Source: Myxocyprinus asiaticus
Lineage: Eukaryota > Chordata > Actinopteri > Cypriniformes > Catostomidae
Length of the DNA stretch: 64,000 bases
NCBI RefSeq assembly: GCF_019703515.2
Contig: NC_059385.1
Coordinates: 27,694,001 to 27,758,000 of the forward strand
Direction of reading: 5' to 3'
Shown here: one piece after another, positions 57,091-64,000 of the stretch
Layout: each line of letters starts with the position of its first letter
Numbering within the stretch: the first letter of the stretch is position 1
The notes under the pieces: generated by a model
The model's input: the letters and a program-made list of their open reading frames with translations, nothing else
Told to the model about the DNA's origin: nothing
The model's database searches: none
Translations under genes and position numbers: made by a program

Positions 57091-59800
57091 TTAGACTGTG
57101 AGTTGCACATAATTATTACTCAATGGGGCAGTTTTAATGGTTAATGAGATGGATAGCCTGAGGGAGAAACTGTTCCTTTGTCTGATGGTTCTGGTGCTCA
57201 GAGCTCTGAAGCGTCGGCCAGAAGACAACAGTTCAAAAAGGTAGTGGGCAGGGTGAGTGGGGTCCAGAATGATTTTTCCAGACTTTTTCCTCACTCTGGA
57301 AGTGTATAGTTCTTGAAGGGAGGGCAGGGGGCAACCAATAATCCTCTCAGCAGTCCGAACTGTCCTTTGTAGCCTTCTGATATCCGATTTCATAGCTGAA
57401 CCAAACCAGACAGTTATTGAAGTGCAGAGGACAGACTCAATGACTGCTGAGTAGAACTGTATCAGCAGCGCCTGTGGCAGGTTGAACTTCCTCAGCTGGC
57501 GAAGGAAGTACAACCTCTGCTGAGCCTTTTTCACAATGGAGTCAATGTGGGTCTCCCACTTCAGGTCCTGTGAGATGGTAGTGCCCAGGAACCTGAATGA
57601 CTCCACTGCTGCCACAGTGCTCTTTAGAGTAGTGAGGGGGGTCAGTGTTGGTGTGTTCCTCCTAAAGTCCACAATCATCTCCATCGTTTTGAGCGTGTTC
57701 AGCTCCAGGTTGTTTTGACTGCACCAGACAGCCAGCTGTTTAACCTCCCTTCTGTATGCAGACTCATCGTCATCTCGGATGAGGCCGATGACAGTGGTGT
57801 CGTCTGAAAACTTCAGGAGCTTGACAGAGGGGTCCTTGACGATGCAGTCATTGGTGTAGAGGGAGAAGAGTAGTGGGGAGAGCACACATCCCTGGGGGGC
57901 ACCAGTGCTGATTGTACAGGTGCTGGAAGTGAATTTCCCCTGTCTCACAAGCTGCTGCCTGTCCGTCAGAAAGCTGGTAATCCACTGACAGATAGATGTG
58001 GGAACAGAGAGTTGGTGTAATTTAGTCCGGAGTATAGCTGGGATGATGGTGTTGAAAGCCGAAATGAAGTCCACAAAAAGGATCCTTGCATATGTCCCTG
58101 GTCTGTCCAGATGTTGCAGGATATGATGCAATCCCATGTTGACATCATCCTCCACAGATTTGTTTGCTCGATAAGCAAATTGAAGGGGATCTAGAAAGGG
58201 TCCAGTGATGTCCTTCGGGTGGGCTAACACCAGTCTCTCAAATGATTTTGTGACCACAGACGTCAGGGCGACAGGTCTGTAGTCATTAATCCTGTGATTT
58301 TTGGTTTCTTTGGGACAGGAATGATGATTGAGTGTTTGAAGCAGCATGGGACTTCACACTGCTCCAGTGATCTACTGAAAATCAGTGTGAAGATGGGGGC
58401 CAGCTGGTTAGCACAGGATCTAAGACACGCGGGTGAAACGCCATCTGGGCCCTGTGCTTTCCTTGTCTTTTATTTTCTGAAGACATGGCACACTTCCTCT
58501 ACACAGATCTTAAGTGCAGGTTGAGTAGCAGGAGGGGGGAGGAGGGGGGTTGCAGGAAGTGTTGGTGTTTGTGTGAAGTGATGGTCAGAGTGGGTGTGGG
58601 GTGTGAGATTGGGCCTTTCAAATCTACAGTAGAACACATTCAGGTCGTCAGCCAGTTGTTGGTCCACCACAGGGTTGGGGGTAGGAGTCCTTTAATTCGT
58701 AAGTTGTTTCATGCCACTGCACACTGATGCAGGGTCATTAGCTGAAAACTTTTTTTAGCCACTCTGATTTCCTTATTCAGTGTGTTCCTGGCCTGATTGT
58801 ACAAGACTTTATCCCCACCTCTGTAAGCATCCTCTTTGGCCTGACGAAGCTGCCTGAGTTCTGCTGTAAACTATGGTTTGTCGTTGTTGAATGTTAAATA
58901 AGTCCTAGTAGGAATGCATATATCCTCACAGAAACTGATATATGATGTCACAGTATCTGTGAGCTCATCCAGGTTAGTGGCTGCAGCCTCAAAAACACTC
59001 AAAGCAGGCTTGTAGTTCCAGATCTGCTTCATTGGTCCATCTCTTTACAGTCTTTACTACAGGCTTAGCAGATTGTAGTTTCTGTCTGTAGGTTGGAAGA
59101 AGATGAAGCAGACAGTGATCAGAGATTCCCAAAGCTGCTCTAGGGACAGAGCGATCCTTTATTGTTGTGTAGCAATGATCCAGTATATTTCTGTCTCTGT
59201 TTGGGCATGTAAAGTGCTGTTTGTATTTGGGCAGTTCACGTGTAAGGTTTGCTTTGTTAAAATCCCCAAGAATAATAATAACTGAGTCCGGGTATTGTTG
59301 TTCCATGTCTGTGATCTGATCAGCCAGCTGTTGCAGCGCGGCATTCACACACGCTTTTGGCGCAATATAAACACTCACCAGAATAAACGAGGAAAACTAC
59401 CATGGCGAGTAGAAAGGCTTACAGTTAATAAAGAGCGCTTCCAAATTAGGACAGCACATCTTCTTTAATGTTGTTACATCTGTACACCAACTTTCATTGA
59501 TGTAAAAGCATGTTCCACCGCCTCTCATTTTCCCCGTTAAATGCACGATGCGATCCGCTCTGAACAGCTGAAAGCCCGGCAGATGTAATGCGCAGTCCAG
59601 AATGGCTTCACTCAGCCAGGTTTCTGTGAAGCACAAGGCAGCAGAGGTTGAAAAGTCCTTGTTTGTACAGGTGAGGAGCGAATGCTCGGCAGCGCTGTTC
59701 GAAAGCCGTACCGATGGAGCTTGACCGGCGCGCCTGCTCGTCTCCCTTGCCTGCGTCTCTTGAACAGCAAAGCTGCGCCTCCGACTAAAATGTCCAGCAA
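57091..59800 (-). pseudogene. LINE endonuclease-reverse transcriptase, broken
   Basis: Segments on the minus strand: 59397-59636, CFTETWLSEAILDCALHLPG and GGGTCFYINESWC; 58989-59378, apurinic-type endonuclease motifs IILGDFNKANL and SDHCLL; a degraded linker 58350-58980; 57091-58347, reverse transcriptase with INDYRPVALTSVVTKSFERL, FVDFISAFNT, STGAPQGCVLSPLLFSLYTN and the catalytic box FSDD (about 57799-57810), where FADD is usual. Frameshifts and stops divide the frame. No nucleocapsid-like ORF1 was found. Confidence 0.85.
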
Positions 59801-59955
59801 AGCACCCGAATATTCATAAACCAGGGAAAGTTTGTCTGGTATATGCTGCCGAAACTGGTAAAACTGATTGGAAAAAGATTACTAAACACAGGACAAACAA
59901 ACTGTTCAGCTGGTTCCTGCCTCCTCCTTGCCCATCCTTTAACTGTTACACATAT

Positions 59956-60537
59956 GTATTCTTTGGATCAACGCTGTATTGCTTTAGCTGATATCTGTTC
60001 TGTTTGTTTGAGGCTGAACTCAAGTAAATTAATTTTTAAGTTAAACAAAAACATTCTAGAAACCTAAATGAATGGACCTAAAATTGGTATGTTAAACCTA
60101 TATCAGTAAGAAAAGTGAATGCTTTTTACATACTAGTTACTTGACATGAAATACAATACATTGTTGTGTTGTTGGAGTATTGTGGATTACTCGAGGAGTA
60201 AGTGCTGTAGTACTTTCTATTACTCCCTGAAGTGCTACGATTTTAAGACTGTTTATGTTAGCTGTGCTTAATTTGGAGGCATTTATGTGTGATGAGTTTA
60301 TATATGACTAATGATAGCCTGGAGGACAGCTTAACAACTCACAGAGAAGTTTCCTCGAAAGCCCTTGCTAGCATACCATACAACAGAAAGTCTCAAGTCA
60401 GTAGCTCTCAAGCTAGTTGTGATTATTTATTTACGTGGTGAAAAGCAGCAACACAAATTTATATTGTTTCTGGAATGCTCAAAGATGATAAATGGCAATT
60501 GTATTTAGGAAAGCTTTGGCTCTAAGGCCTAGCTTAC
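59956..60537. other. adamts6 intron, no gene seen
   Basis: AT-rich intron following the LTR target duplication. I see nothing specific. Confidence 0.35.
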
Positions 60538-60812
60538 AAAGTTTATTAAAATTGTGATTGTTGCTATAGTTTATGAAGTGTAGTAAAATTGTGATAGTAA
60601 ACGAAGTCTACAAATATTGATATAGTTGATATAGTTAATGAAGTTTAATAAAATTCTAATCGTTGCAGTTAGTTTGCAAAGTTTACTAATATTGTGATAG
60701 TTGCGGTAAAGTTTACTAAAATTACTATAGTTGCTTTAGTGTGCTAAAGTTAATATAGTTGAAGAAAAGTGATTGTTGCTGTAGTTTATGAAGTTTAATA
60801 AAATTGTAATGC
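60538..60812. repeat. degenerate minisatellite, about 40-bp unit
   Basis: Repeats of 'gttgctatagtttatgaagtttaataaaattgtga' variants, six or seven units with high divergence. Confidence 0.65.
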
Positions 60813-62483
60813 CATTTGTTGTAAAGATGAGCTCATACTAGAGATCATGTCATCACAGTATCTCTGCAGGCACATGAGATAAAGATGTTAATAGCACCCT
60901 GACGAGCGGTCCATCCTGACCCCTTCTGCAATGTTTTCCTGTCCTAATGTTTTGCCGTAGCAGGGCAGGGGATACAATATTGCTTGTTTGGAACATGATC
61001 CATTGTGAGAGCTGAGGGAAATTAAAGTAACTAAATCAAAATTAATAGATGTCCAAATGTGGTCAGCTTCCCTACTTGAGTTCATAAGATAGTACGTAAT
61101 GCTGGGGTGGGAGGGTGGGTGGTGAGGTTGAGGGGAGAGCGGCTAAAATTGAATTTGCAGTGTCCTTGGTTTTCTAATACATTAAAAGCCCAGATATGAT
61201 TGGATTGCTCATTGCTATTACGAAAAATTAATGCGTCTTCAAGGCAGAGTCCTTGTCCATCATTCCTTGTATATGCTGTTCCTTTGTATTATTATTGGAT
61301 TATCTGTACAGTATATACATTATTTAGACAGCTTGAAAGATGTGACTTATATCCGACTCAAGCAAATGCTTTTTTCTTGCAAAATAGCCGGTCAGTCATG
61401 CACACATATTAGGATTTCCATCTAAAGTACTCTTTTAATATTAGTTTAATAAGATGTTTTGATTAAACCTATTTATTTGTACATTTTATTCTTGTAATTT
61501 TGTGTTATTTGTCATTAGTCACTTCAAAAACATTTCTGCTTGTTGAGGAGAGGTGTACTGTTACTTTTCTAAGCGGTGAGACTTGCAATGTCATCTAGTG
61601 GATGATAAAACAGGTGAAACAATCTCATAGACTTACATTGAAGGAGGGACCTGATCCATATCTAGAGACATGAGGGTGGGCTCTTTTGACTTGGGCCAAT
61701 AAGCAACTTCCTAGCAAAAATCTACTTTATATCGGTGTGGTTAAAATATTTTTCCAAAGCTTGCAGCATCGTTTTTAAAACTGCGCAAAAGAAAAAGAAA
61801 CTATTGTTTTATTTATTTATCTTTTGGCCACAATATTCCATTATAATTTTCTTGATTCAATTATTTTCTGGCTGTTTTGACCTTCTCAGCTGCCACAGTA
61901 AATGGAACACATGGATATCTTCAGATCTACACAAAAATAAAAAGCAGATAGGAACTTTCCAACTAGCAGTCTGTCTGAATATGTGCATAACGTCTGCTCT
62001 GCTCCCCCGAGCCCCTGACACAGAACACAAAGCTTTTAATATAGTTTTTTATGATTCACATCAGGCGCTTTGTCTTTGCGCTGCACTGAGGACAATGTCA
62101 AACAAAGCTTGGCTGCATGCCGTTTTTCAGACTCAGCAACCCATACTGCCCGTGATATATTTCAGGAGGTGTTAAATGGCCCATTTGGGGAATAAGAAAA
62201 TATTTGGCATTCTTTTATATTGGCCTGCCGTCGACAATGACCGCCAACTGACGACAAGTCCCATTGGGGAAAAAGGGTTTGTGTTAAAAAAAAAAAAAAG
62301 CAAACAAACAAACAAAAGTAACGCAAACATTCTGTAAGTTACAATCAATACTGTCGATAAAATTAGGGTAACATTGTTTTCATTTATTGAACTACTATTA
62401 TGTATAAAACTTGCTTGAAAGTAGTAAAAGTTGTAGTATGTATTAAATTTCATTGTGTAACTTACACTGAATTACATAAATTA
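60813..62483. other. adamts6 intron, no gene seen
   Basis: AT-rich. It includes a repeat shared with 30627-30790 near 61540-61650, and a CTCF-like TCATCTAGTGG at about 61591. No exon was recognised. Confidence 0.35.
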
Positions 62484-62851
62484 CAGTTGAAGTCAGAAGT
62501 TTACATACACTTAGATTGAAGTCATTTCTTAACCACTCCACAGATTTCAAATTAGCAAACTATAGTTTTGGCAAATCGTTTAGGACATCTAATTTGTGCA
62601 TGACATGAGCAATTTTTCCAACAATTGTTTACAGACAGATTGTTTCACTTTTCACTGACTATATAACAATTCCAGTGGGTCAGAAGTTTACATACACTAA
62701 GTTAACTGTGCCTTTTAGCAGCTTGGAAAATCCAGAAAATTTTGTCAAGCCTAATTTAGCTTCTGATAGGCTAATTGGAGTCAATTGGAGGTGTACCTGT
62801 GGATGTATTTTAAGGCCTACCTTCAAACTCAGTGCCTCCTTGCTTGACATC

Positions 62852-64000
<1,149 letters not shown>

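Larger units (their letters stand above)
54101..59900 (-). mobile_element. L2/CR1-like LINE inside the solo LTR, itself hit by Tc1 elements
   Basis: The 5' side is near 59880 and the 3' end near 54101. The 3' terminal sequence on the minus strand has TTGGCAATAAAGCTGATTCA then 'gattctgat', typical of fish L2-like LINEs. Between its coding part (ends 57091) and this 3' end lie two Tc1 insertions and TA/TG microsatellites. Exact 5' junction is uncertain. Confidence 0.8.
53963..59950 (-). mobile_element. solo LTR interrupted by a LINE
   Basis: Read on the minus strand the outer element starts TGTAACAGTTAAAGG (ending at 59950) and ends CCTCCTCGTCCCA (53963): TG...CA ends. Perfect 5-bp target duplications CATAT lie at 53958-53962 and 59951-59955. 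The two LTR pieces (53963-54100 and about 59901-59950) together match the uninterrupted copy at 63036-63287. No internal retroviral or retrotransposon genes are present, hence solo LTR. Confidence 0.85.

Noticed and set aside
53963..59950. An endogenous retrovirus with genes between two LTRs
   Set aside because: The outer pieces are two halves of one LTR in the same orientation; the interior reverse transcriptase is LINE-type, with no gag, protease, integrase or env.

Overview
The window is vertebrate nuclear DNA, most probably from a cyprinid-like teleost. Three genes have spliced exons with GT/AG boundaries, and their peptides closely match the vertebrate proteins LIN54, COPS4 and ADAMTS6 as I know them. 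The introns and spacers are filled with fish-type mobile DNA: Tc1/mariner, hAT, TTAA-flanked MITEs, a tRNA-derived SINE, L1 and L2/CR1-like LINEs, and solo LTRs. The cyprinid assignment is inferred from the repeat types; no marker gene proves the species.

Layout. (1) 1-11.5 kb: 5' two-thirds of lin54 on the minus strand, six coding exons. The C-terminal cysteine-rich DNA-binding exons lie left of the window. Its largest intron carries a Tc1 copy, a SINE and a 5'-truncated L1 whose tail ends about 7 bp from a lin54 splice donor. (2) 11.6-17.1 kb: the upstream side of lin54, with a half Tc1 element that carries an inverted copy of about 84 bp of lin54 coding sequence. (3) 17.18-31.6 kb: complete cops4 on the plus strand, ten coding exons and 406 codons plus stop, head-to-head with lin54. 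Intron 5 holds a 5.2 kb autonomous-type hAT element. Intron 7 holds a SINE and a Tdr/Sleeping-Beauty-like Tc1. (4) 31.6-35.6 kb: spacer made of MITEs and an internally deleted Tc1. (5) 35.7-64 kb: 5' part of adamts6 on the plus strand: a likely promoter and non-coding first exon, a 2.9 kb GGAT/GATA satellite, then six coding exons (41240-50434). These encode signal peptide, propeptide, furin site and the start of the metalloprotease domain. The gene runs off the right edge; everything after 50434 is intron, mostly nested repeats.

The genes work in separate processes. LIN54 is the DNA-binding subunit of the DREAM/MuvB cell-cycle repressor. COPS4 is a PCI subunit of the COP9 signalosome, which deneddylates cullins. 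ADAMTS6 is a secreted metalloprotease of the extracellular matrix. There are no operons, CRISPR arrays or prokaryotic signals.

I found no undescribed biological system. The most unusual observations are structural: the lin54 exon fragment inside a Tc1 element, the L1 tail beside a lin54 donor, and a nest in which a solo LTR with 5-bp target duplication was split by a LINE whose 3' region then took Tc1 insertions. A second copy of the same LTR, without the LINE, sits inside another Tc1 element.
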